Shown here: in pieces, positions 1-5,045 of the stretch
Numbering within the stretch: position 1 is the first letter of the stretch
Layout of the letters: each line of letters begins with the position of its first letter
Assembly (NCBI GenBank): GCA_022572865.1
Contig: JACZVB010000102.1
Location: 1 to 6,059 of the forward strand
DNA from: Chloroflexota bacterium
GTDB lineage: Bacteria; Chloroflexota; Dehalococcoidia; Plut-88900
Direction: 5' to 3'
Length of the DNA: 6,059 nucleotides
Position numbers and translations under genes: made by a program
Notes under the pieces: generated by a model
What the model saw: only the letters and a program-made list of their open reading frames with translations
Database searches by the model: none
Told to the model about the DNA's origin: nothing

Positions 1-110
1 GGGATGAGAACCTTGCCGGGTAACCGAGTGGATGCGTAGCGGGCGGGGATGATGCCGACCGCCCATCGGTTGACGGACCGCTGGGAGTGGGCTTCGCCGC
101 TGGCCGTCAT
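1..110 (-). CDS. kdsB: 3-deoxy-manno-octulosonate cytidylyltransferase (CMP-Kdo synthetase), N-terminal part only
   Basis: This gene runs off the low-coordinate edge, so only the first 36 codons plus two bases are visible. The predicted start ATG at 110-108 overlaps the trpD stop as ATGA. The peptide has a short polar leader of about 17 residues and then VGIIPARYASTRLPGK at residues 18-33. That is the first beta strand and the nucleotide-binding loop typical of KdsB. Sialic-acid type CMP-sugar synthetases instead have PARGGSKG-like motifs. The family joins CTP and Kdo to give CMP-Kdo for lipopolysaccharide inner core or other Kdo-type glycans, in the cytoplasm. The ATGA overlap implies translational coupling to trpD, although the two pathways are unrelated. 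No separate ribosome binding site is obvious. The motif is strong, but with only the N-terminus visible I cannot exclude a homologue acting on another ulosonate, or a decayed gene. Confidence 0.8.
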   Translation of the reverse strand, partial: MTASGEAHSQRSVNRWAVGIIPARYASTRLPGKVLI

Positions 111-1075
111 GGACCGGTCTTGAGGACCACCGGCACCAGAATGAACTCGCCATCGGTAGCTCGCTCCCTGGAAGCGCCCTCGGAAGAAATCACCGGCACA
201 TTGGCCAGCACCACCTCCCGCCTCGGGCCCGGGGCGCCTTTCAGTATCTCCACCATGATGGCGGTGTTCTCCTCCACCGAGCCCCCCTTCAGCGCCTCCA
301 GGGGCGCGGGCTCCAGGCCCAGCTCCTCCGGCGATACCCAGTAGTCTTTTATGGTCTCGTCCCTCAGCTCCCAGATATGGGTCCTGGCGATAATGGAGAT
401 CTCGTCCAGGCCGTCCTCACCGTGGACCACCATCGCCCTCTCCGACCCCAACCCCTGTAACACCAGGATCATCTTCTCGCCCAGGGGCTCTGCCGCCACT
501 CCCAGCACCTGGGCCTGGGCCCTGGCGGGGTTGGTCAGGGGCCCGAGGATGTTGAAAACGGTCCTGACGCCTATCTCCCGCCGGGGCTGGACGGCGAACT
601 TCATGGCGGGGTGGAAGGCCGGGGCGAACATGAACCCGATACCCACCTCTTCCATACAGCGCTTCACCCCATCGGGGCCTAGGTCTATCTTGATGCCGTG
701 CTTCTCCAGGATGTCGGCGCTGCCGCAATGACTGGACATGGCCCGGTTCCCGTGCTTGGCGACGGTTATCCCCGTTCCTGCGACCACGAAGGCTGCCACG
801 GTGGAGATGTTGAAGGTGCCCAGGTCGTCGCCACCGGTGCCGCAGGTGTCGACCATGGGGCCATCGAACTCGACCCTGAGGGCCTTGGCGCGCATGACCC
901 GGGCCAGGCCGGTGAGTTCATCGACGGTCTCGCCCTTGAGCCTGAGGCCCACGACGAAGGCCCCGAACTGGGCAGGGGTGGCCTGGCCCGTCATGATCTC
1001 CTCCATGACGGCGGCGGCCTCGTCTCGGGTCAGGTCCCGGGCCCTTATCAGCTTCTCAATGGCTTGTTGGATCAT
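107..1075 (-). CDS. trpD: Anthranilate phosphoribosyltransferase with an atypical C-terminus
   Basis: The product (322 aa) transfers phosphoribose from PRPP to anthranilate, the second step of tryptophan synthesis from chorismate, in the cytoplasm. The helical N-terminal domain covers roughly residues 1-70. The catalytic domain shows DTCGTGGD at 76-83 (PRPP pyrophosphate loop), KHGNRAMSSHCGSAD at 107-121, the conserved RREIGVRTVFNILGPLTNPA block at 165-184 (anthranilate-site Arg and the GPLTNP motif), and HGEDGLDE at 218-225 with the metal-binding Asp-Glu. These are all intact, so activity is plausible. The family is usually 335-345 aa and ends with two helices after a 'VLLNAAAAL'-like strand. 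Here homology stops near residue 291 (REVVLAN) and a 31-residue unrelated tail follows. The ATG start fits family alignment, but the upstream sequence is AT-rich with no clear Shine-Dalgarno. It lies 36 bp after the TPR gene and overlaps kdsB by 4 bp. Confidence 0.95.
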   Translation of the reverse strand: MIQQAIEKLIRARDLTRDEAAAVMEEIMTGQATPAQFGAFVVGLRLKGETVDELTGLARVMRAKALRVEFDGPMVDTCGTGGDDLGTFNISTVAAFVVAGTGITVAKHGNRAMSSHCGSADILEKHGIKIDLGPDGVKRCMEEVGIGFMFAPAFHPAMKFAVQPRREIGVRTVFNILGPLTNPARAQAQVLGVAAEPLGEKMILVLQGLGSERAMVVHGEDGLDEISIIARTHIWELRDETIKDYWVSPEELGLEPAPLEALKGGSVEENTAIMVEILKGAPGPRREVVLANVPVISSEGASRERATDGEFILVPVVLKTGP

Positions 1076-1111
1076 TTCAATTCTATTTTTTCGATTCGAT
1101 GTCAGTTAACG

Positions 1112-2119
1112 CTAATCCTGGAATTTTTCGTTGTGCGCGTACTCCACCAAGGCGAGGGTTTTCAAGTGTTCTAATGCCGCATGTTTAATGTCCTCTCGCT
1201 TGGTGATTCTTATAACTTCTTTGAAATGCTCTCTCGCGAGTCTCATTAACTCCTTGGGCTTTTGTCCAAAAGATTCAGCACTCGGAGTAGGAACCCATGA
1301 GTCATCATCCTCAAAGAGCTCCGGGAATTCCTGCCTCATTTGAGGCCCAATATCTAATCCCTTAGTTATAACTCGGAATATCTCACCTGATATAGCCCCT
1401 GCTCCTGTAACATCGGCGATTGCCGCCATATATAAAACCCCCAACGCGATATGCGATTCCTCGCTTTGTGGATTCAATGTAATGGCTTTTTTATAAGCTG
1501 CTTCGCCTGCCTGGTAGTCTTCAAGTCGAAAATATACTATTCCAAGCCTTGTTAGCGATTCCTCGCTTTGTGGATTCAATATAAGGGCTTTTTTATAAGC
1601 CGCTTCGGCTGCCTGGTAGTCTTCAAGTCGTAAACATAATAGTCCAAGCATTGTTAGCAGTTCCTCGTCTTCACCGTTAGCCGCCATCCAGTTCTCAATC
1701 TTTAATTTGTGACGCTGGTGGAGAGCTTGATCCGGCTCCGGCGCATCAAGCACTCCACCTAGGCTGTTTAACAACTCGCGCGTTAACTCTGTTGTAAACA
1801 ACACCTGTTTTGCGCGCGTTAAGGACGGTTCCACCAGGTTCTCCCACTCGCCGGGAACAAACATTTTCATCCACCACGAATCTGTAGGACTTTCTTTCCA
1901 CAGATGTATTTTGCTTCTGTACTTACCACCAGCCTTCAGGCTAGTCATGCCTCTTATTTCGCGTAGTTGGACGAAAAAGCCAAGTTCATTACATAGTCCC
2001 CTATATTTGAATGGCAACTGATTCTTTATCATGCCGATCTCTTCCAGTTTATTGGCTAACTCTTGATCTGCCTCAGGCAGATTCTTCCCACCCTTAAAAA
2101 TGAAACCAAGTAGTCCCAT
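1112..2119 (-). CDS. TPR-repeat protein of unknown function, inserted between trpG and trpD
   Basis: The product is 335 aa. Residues 1-150 are not recognised: a mixed charged region with no signal peptide or convincing membrane segment, and an aromatic patch (DSWWMKMFVPGEWENL) around 80-95. Residues about 151-184 and 185-218 are two nearly identical tetratricopeptide repeats (LGxxxxRLEDYQAxEAAYKKAxxLNPQSEES). A partial third repeat, from 219, diverges after residue 232. Residues 260-335 are acidic and then helical. TPRs mediate protein-protein contacts, and I see no enzymatic motif. I chose ATG at 2119 because it lies just after the trpG stop, behind GAGGGGG. A GTG at 2131 overlapping the trpG stop is the alternative, and reading further upstream would enter trpG out of frame. 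A sampled 60-base stretch (1441-1500) is 42% GC against 72% in trpD (961-1020). It therefore looks acquired and has no known role in tryptophan synthesis. Confidence 0.85.
   Translation of the reverse strand: MGLLGFIFKGGKNLPEADQELANKLEEIGMIKNQLPFKYRGLCNELGFFVQLREIRGMTSLKAGGKYRSKIHLWKESPTDSWWMKMFVPGEWENLVEPSLTRAKQVLFTTELTRELLNSLGGVLDAPEPDQALHQRHKLKIENWMAANGEDEELLTMLGLLCLRLEDYQAAEAAYKKALILNPQSEESLTRLGIVYFRLEDYQAGEAAYKKAITLNPQSEESHIALGVLYMAAIADVTGAGAISGEIFRVITKGLDIGPQMRQEFPELFEDDDSWVPTPSAESFGQKPKELMRLAREHFKEVIRITKREDIKHAALEHLKTLALVEYAHNEKFQD
1453..1656 (-). repeat. Two tandem 102-bp units encoding TPR modules
   Basis: Two in-phase 102-bp (34-codon) units, 1453-1554 and 1555-1656, are highly similar at the DNA level. 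They share the opening GCGATTCCTCGCTTTGTGG, and after it near-identical blocks coding for LNPQ, AAYKKA and RLEDYQA. A diverged third start follows at 1657. Similarity in synonymous as well as non-synonymous positions suggests recent duplication or gene conversion within the TPR gene, not old repeats kept by protein selection alone. Confidence 0.9.
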
Positions 2120-2127
2120 CAGCCCCC

Positions 2128-2691
2128 TCACATCTCCAAAAAGTTCCTTAGCAAATCCTTCCCCACCTCCGTCATGATGGACTCGGGGTGGGCCTGGAAC
2201 CCCTCCACCGGGTACTCCTTGTGCCTGACACCCATGATAATCCCTTTGTCTGTCTCGGCGGTGATCTCCAGGCAGTCGGGGAGGCGTTCCCGTTGTATGG
2301 CCAGGGAGTGGTACCTGATGGCCTCGAAGGGATTGGGCAGGCCTTTGTACACCCCCTTGCCGTCGTGGTGGATCATCGACGACTTGCCGTGCTTGATCTC
2401 CCCCGCGGGCCCCACCTCCCCGCCGTAGGCGGCCCCGATGCACTGGTGCCCCAGGCACACCCCCAGGACCGGGAGCACGGGCCCGAAATGTCGGATAATG
2501 TCGCAGGAGATGCCCGCCTCTTTGGGGGTGCGAGGGCCGGGGGACACCACGATACGCTCGGGGCGCCAGCCGTCGATCTCCTCGATGGTGGTCTTGTCGT
2601 TGCGGACCACCTTCACCTCCTGGCCCAGCTCGCAGAGGTACTGGTACAGGTTGTAGGTAAAGCTATCGTAGTTGTCTATTAGCAATAGCAT
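2128..2691 (-). CDS. trpG: Anthranilate synthase glutamine amidotransferase subunit (TrpG/PabA type)
   Basis: This 187-aa protein is a class I glutamine amidotransferase. It hydrolyses glutamine and passes ammonia to the TrpE subunit, which makes anthranilate from chorismate. The N-terminus LLLIDNYDSFTYNL is the family hallmark. SPGPRTP at 50-56 forms the oxyanion-side loop, GVCLGHQ at 77-83 contains the nucleophile Cys79, YHSL is at 127-130, and AHPES at 167-171 supplies His168 and Glu170. The triad is complete and length is normal. Start ATG at 2691 is preceded by AAGGGGGA (2699-2706) seven bases upstream. TrpG and PabA (for p-aminobenzoate) cannot be separated by sequence alone. The trpD gene downstream favours tryptophan, but trpE is not in the window and an unrelated TPR gene lies between trpG and trpD. 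An amphibolic role is possible. Confidence 0.95.
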   Translation of the reverse strand: MLLLIDNYDSFTYNLYQYLCELGQEVKVVRNDKTTIEEIDGWRPERIVVSPGPRTPKEAGISCDIIRHFGPVLPVLGVCLGHQCIGAAYGGEVGPAGEIKHGKSSMIHHDGKGVYKGLPNPFEAIRYHSLAIQRERLPDCLEITAETDKGIIMGVRHKEYPVEGFQAHPESIMTEVGKDLLRNFLEM

Positions 2692-2698
2692 TCGACCA

Positions 2699-2706
2699 TC
2701 CCCCTT
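2699..2706 (-). promoter_or_regulatory. Shine-Dalgarno of trpG
   Basis: AAGGGGGA on the minus strand lies seven bases before the ATG at 2691. It supports that start over an out-of-frame ATG at 2699. I do not see a convincing -35/-10 pair in the roughly 90 bp between trpG and the GIY-YIG gene, which are mostly repeat sequence. Confidence 0.6.
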
Positions 2707-2736
2707 ACCCCATATTCAGGTTAGACCAATTCCCCT

Positions 2737-2823
2737 CCCCAGATTCCTCACTCCGTTCGGAATGACAGAAGCCTTTTTGTCACTCCGAAGTCCTTCCCGT
2801 AGGGAGGGGCGAGGAGTCTGGGG
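2737..2823. repeat. Back-to-back pair of short interspersed repeat units (large imperfect inverted repeat)
   Basis: Left arm 2737-2767 and right arm 2778-2823 are inverted copies. CCCCAGATTCCTC (2737-2749) pairs with GAGGAGTCTGGGG (2811-2823) with one mismatch. CGGAATGACA (2758-2767) pairs with TGTCACTCCG (2778-2787), also with one mismatch, around a 10-bp loop. The right arm contains a small extra hairpin (TCCC/GGGA near 2795-2804). Read on the minus strand, the left arm translates as CHSERSEESG, which I recognise from memory as the spurious peptide of a repeat common in intergenic DNA of many bacteria. The right arm overlaps the last 14-15 codons of the GIY-YIG gene. A third unit is at 3141-3180. 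Confidence 0.85.
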
Positions 2824-3133
2824 CGGTTGGGTCTTTTGCGCCCCATTCTTTAGCCAGATCTACCCAATACGGATTCATCGATTCAATCAACGCGACACTC
2901 TTACTCCGCCTCCAACTCTTGACCTGCTTTTCCCTTGCTATTGCAGACTTAACGTCGACCGTTACCTCGTAATACACTAACTTTGAAACGTTGTACTTTT
3001 TGGTGAATCCCTCCACAAATTTCTGCCTATGTTCGTATACTCGACGGGCCAAATCGTTGGTTACTCCCGTGTATAACGTTCCTCTGTAGCTGGCCATGAT
3101 GTACAGATAGTATTGAGTCGTTGCAGATGTCAC
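2780..3133 (-). CDS. GIY-YIG family nuclease, small stand-alone type
   Basis: The product (117 aa) is a single-domain GIY-YIG protein of the small UPF0213/YhbQ-like or UvrC-N-like class. The YYLYIM strand (8-13) and YTG at 21-23 stand for the GIY and YIG halves. ARRVYEH (29-35) carries the catalytic Arg. GFTKKYN (42-48) and AIAREKQVKSW (64-74), with the metal-binding Glu68, complete the fold, and NPYWVDL at 87-93 is typical of this subgroup. All expected catalytic residues are present, so it should be an active DNA endonuclease. Its biological target is unknown. The start is GTG at 3133, because the first conserved strand begins at residue 8 and the next ATG (residue 13) would cut it. Residues from about 103 are read from the repeat 2778-2823 and are not part of the domain. 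One sampled 60-base stretch (2941-3000) is 38% GC, unlike its neighbours, which points to mobility. Confidence 0.9.
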   Translation of the reverse strand: MTSATTQYYLYIMASYRGTLYTGVTNDLARRVYEHRQKFVEGFTKKYNVSKLVYYEVTVDVKSAIAREKQVKSWRRSKSVALIESMNPYWVDLAKEWGAKDPTAPDSSPLPTGRTSE

Positions 3134-3140
3134 CGCCCCA

Positions 3141-3180
3141 TCCCAGATTCCTCCCCCGATTTATCGGGGTCGGAATGACA
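3141..3180. repeat. Short interspersed repeat unit upstream of the GIY-YIG gene
   Basis: The unit starts with CCCAGATTCCTC and ends with TCGGAATGACA, the same ends as the 2737-2767 unit and inverted relative to 2778-2823. Between the ends is the palindrome CCCCGATTTATCGGGG (3154-3169). Because it lies just after the SDR1 stop on the transcribed strand, the hairpin could also slow or end transcription. There is no T-run, so I do not call a terminator. Confidence 0.8.
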
Positions 3181-3195
3181 TTATGAACCCGACAC

Positions 3196-3993
3196 CTACC
3201 CTCCAGACCTGGGCAGGTAGAAGGGAGGAGGCTCGGCACCCACCGCCCCGCGCACGTAGATCACCTCTCCCGATATGTGGCTCCCCTCCTCCGACGCCAG
3301 GAAAACACAGAGATTGCCTATATCCTCGGCCCGCACCATCCTTCCCAGGGGCATCCCCTTGTCCACGTCCTCCACATTGCCCATGCCTGTCGTCTTAGAA
3401 ACGCTCTCCCAGGCCATATCGGTAGGCACCAGTCCCGGGCCTATTGCGTTTACCCGAATCCCGTTGTACCTCTCCTCTTTCGCCAGGCCCTTGGCCAGGG
3501 CGTCCATGCCGGCTTTTGCAGCGTTGTAGTCGGAATCGTTGGCCATTAGCATGTCGGTGCTCCTCGACGATATAAACTGGATGTCGCCTCTCTCGTACCC
3601 TCTCATATACGGGAGAACGTTCCGGGCGCAGTTGAAGGCCCCTACCAGGTGGTTGTTGATGGTCTCGGTAAACTCTTCGTAGGTGAGATCTATCAGGGCT
3701 TTACCCTTGCCCTTGATACCGGCGTTGCTCACCAGTATGTCCACCTTGCCCAGCTCCCCCACCGTCTGCTCGACCATCAGTTTCACCTGCTGGAAGTCTC
3801 CTACGTCGGCCCTGATGGCTATGGCCCTTCCTCCCGAGGCCTCGATCTCCTGGACCACCTCTCGGGCCGCCGCCTCCGATCGAAAATAGTTGACGACTAC
3901 CGCGGCGCCCTCCCGGGCCATGCACCTGGCGATGCCCGCCCCTATGCCTCGGGATGCGCCCGTGACCAGTGCCACCCTGCCTTCTAGTTTCAT
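3196..3993 (-). CDS. Short-chain dehydrogenase/reductase 1 (SDR1)
   Basis: This is a classical SDR of 265 aa, probably a cytoplasmic NADP(H)-dependent alcohol or keto-reductase of unknown substrate. It has TGASRGIG at 11-18 (dinucleotide loop; the Arg and the absence of an acidic residue after strand 2, VVVNYFRS, suggest NADP), SNAG at 89-92, Ser142/Ser143 and the Y156-x3-K160 catalytic pair. The Asn of the usual N-S-Y-K tetrad is His115 (NNHLVGAF). The C-terminus has VIYVRGA where most SDRs have a VDGG motif, then a proline-rich end (AEPPPFYLPRSGG). The start at 3993 is set by AAAGGAG six bases upstream and by alignment with its paralogues. It overlaps the SDR2 stop by ATGA, implying coupled translation. 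The nearest relatives in the window are SDR2 and SDR3. FabG-like fatty-acid reductase is an alternative name, but no context supports it. Confidence 0.92.
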   Translation of the reverse strand: MKLEGRVALVTGASRGIGAGIARCMAREGAAVVVNYFRSEAAAREVVQEIEASGGRAIAIRADVGDFQQVKLMVEQTVGELGKVDILVSNAGIKGKGKALIDLTYEEFTETINNHLVGAFNCARNVLPYMRGYERGDIQFISSRSTDMLMANDSDYNAAKAGMDALAKGLAKEERYNGIRVNAIGPGLVPTDMAWESVSKTTGMGNVEDVDKGMPLGRMVRAEDIGNLCVFLASEEGSHISGEVIYVRGAVGAEPPPFYLPRSGG

Positions 3994-4823
3994 ATGCCGC
4001 TCCTTTGTCTTTGCTGGTCCTGCTGGGGCAGAAAATCTATGGTTGCCTTCTTTCCCTGGGAGGCGTCCACGCCTATCACCTGCCCCGATATGTGGCTCCC
4101 CTCCTCCGACGCCAGGTACACGCACAGGTTGGCGATGTCCCGGGGCTGGACCACCCGGCCAAAGGGCATGTACTGGTCCATCTCCCGGAAGCTGGACAGT
4201 CCGACCCGTTGCAGAAGGCCCGAGGCCATGTCGCTCTCCGTCGTGGTTGGGGCGATGACGTTGACACGGATATCGTTGCCTCGCTCCTCCTTGGCCAGGC
4301 ACTGGGCCAGGGCCTCCAGCCCCGCCTTGGCGACGTTATAGGAGAGCAGGCCCCGGGGCAGGCCGATGGTGTGGGTCGAGGAGAGGAGGTGGATATCGCC
4401 TCGAGGCTGCCGGCGCATTACGGGCAGCACGGCCTGGATGCAGTGAAAGGCCCCCATGATGTGGGTATCGATCATCTGGTGGAAGGCGTCCAGGTCTACA
4501 TCGAACACCTCCACGTTCCGGTGGAGGATGCCGGCATTGCAGACCAGGATGTCCACCTTGCCGAAGGCGTCTACAGCCGCGGTGGTCATCTCCTTCACCC
4601 GGTCGTAGTCGGCGACATCTGCCTGGAAGGCCAGGGCCTTGCGCCCCGAGGCCTCGATCTCCTTGGCGACCTTCTCCGCAGCATCCCGGTTGGTGTTGTA
4701 GTTGACCACCACGTCTGCGCCGGCCCTGGCCAGGGCCAGCGCGATCCCCCTGCCGATGCCCCGGGACCCGCCGGTGACTATTGCCGTTCTGCCATCTAGT
4801 GCTGCTCTGTCATCAGGGTTCAT
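3990..4823 (-). CDS. Short-chain dehydrogenase/reductase 2 (SDR2)
   Basis: This is a classical SDR of 277 aa with a 10-residue N-terminal extension relative to SDR1 and SDR3. TGGSRGIG at 17-24 binds the cofactor. VVVNYNTNR after strand 2 lacks an acidic residue, suggesting NADP(H). CNAG is at 95-98, Ser148/Ser149 and Y162-x3-K166 form the active site, and His121 (DTHIMGAF) replaces the tetrad Asn. ASEEGSHISGQVIGVDAS at 238-255 is almost the same as in SDR1, including 33 identical bases (4084-4116 versus 3269-3301). The tail is Gln/Arg rich (DQQRQRSGI) and overlaps the next gene. The start ATG at 4823 follows GAGAGGT five bases upstream. The overlap with SDR1 suggests the two are made together, perhaps as a heteromeric enzyme or as sequential steps on one compound. 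The substrate is unknown. Confidence 0.92.
   Translation of the reverse strand: MNPDDRAALDGRTAIVTGGSRGIGRGIALALARAGADVVVNYNTNRDAAEKVAKEIEASGRKALAFQADVADYDRVKEMTTAAVDAFGKVDILVCNAGILHRNVEVFDVDLDAFHQMIDTHIMGAFHCIQAVLPVMRRQPRGDIHLLSSTHTIGLPRGLLSYNVAKAGLEALAQCLAKEERGNDIRVNVIAPTTTESDMASGLLQRVGLSSFREMDQYMPFGRVVQPRDIANLCVYLASEEGSHISGQVIGVDASQGKKATIDFLPQQDQQRQRSGI
4000..4006 (-). promoter_or_regulatory. Shine-Dalgarno of SDR1, inside the 3' end of SDR2
   Basis: AAAGGAG on the minus strand is six bases before ATG 3993 and lies within the last codons of SDR2. It decides the SDR1 start over a much longer reading frame that would extend upstream to 4302 through SDR2 out of frame. Confidence 0.85.
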
Positions 4824-4828
4824 GCGCT

Positions 4829-4835
4829 ACCTCTC
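4829..4835 (-). promoter_or_regulatory. Shine-Dalgarno of SDR2
   Basis: GAGAGGT on the minus strand is five bases before the ATG at 4823. It is moderately strong and supports that start. Confidence 0.55.
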
Positions 4836-4922
4836 GCTATCGGTCTCAGAGGGTGATTGGCTTTGCTGCATTCTTCGTAGAGCAATCGCTGCTGTCCCAC
4901 CACCCCGCCCTCGAAATATTAT

Positions 4923-4996
4923 TTGGGGGGCCCCCAAGCCCCCCGTCATGGTTCGACAAGTCCCGAGTATCGGGACAAGCTCACCACGAGCGGGGG
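4923..4996. repeat. Interspersed hairpin repeat between SDR3 and SDR2
   Basis: The 222-bp gap 4824-5045 holds no supportable gene. It contains a G-run/C-run inverted repeat (GGGGGG 4925-4930, CCCCCC 4939-4944; TTGGGGG/CCCCCAA also palindromic). Immediately after it, 4941-4996 runs from CCCCGTCATGGTTCGAC to CACCACGAGCGGGG. It is centred on a perfect 7-bp stem, GTCCCGA (4960-4966) and TCGGGAC (4970-4976), with a 3-base loop. From memory, 'GTTCGACAAG...CTCACCACGA' is a second widespread intergenic repeat type, here with the hairpin inserted between its halves. The rest of the gap shows nothing recognisable. Neither hairpin is followed by a T-run on the transcribed strand. Confidence 0.7.
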
Positions 4997-5045
4997 CATC
5001 GTTCCCTCTGGACTCCTTGTTTCAGGCCAATCTTTCCGCACACCC

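Noticed and set aside
107..205. Simple frameshift explaining the odd TrpD end
   Set aside because: I translated the two other minus-strand frames. One stops at once and the other gives AGDFFRGRFQGASYRW-like sequence, neither matching a TrpD C-terminus.
1453..1656. CRISPR-like direct repeats
   Set aside because: The 102-bp units are in-frame 34-residue TPR modules, without short repeats separated by unique spacers.
2120..2458. Extension of the TPR gene upstream to 2458
   Set aside because: The extension runs through trpG in another frame and gives a low-complexity Arg/Gly/Pro peptide; trpG is clearly real.
3994..4302. Extension of SDR1 upstream to 4302
   Set aside because: It overlaps SDR2 out of frame, while AAAGGAG and paralogue alignment fix the start at 3993.
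4925..4944. G6/C6 hairpin as a rho-independent terminator
   Set aside because: On the transcribed minus strand the stem is followed by AAATAAT, not a U-run.
4827..4949. 40-codon minus-strand frame between SDR3 and SDR2
   Set aside because: Its ATG comes from the interspersed repeat, it has no ribosome binding site or known motif, and it most likely only reads repeat DNA.
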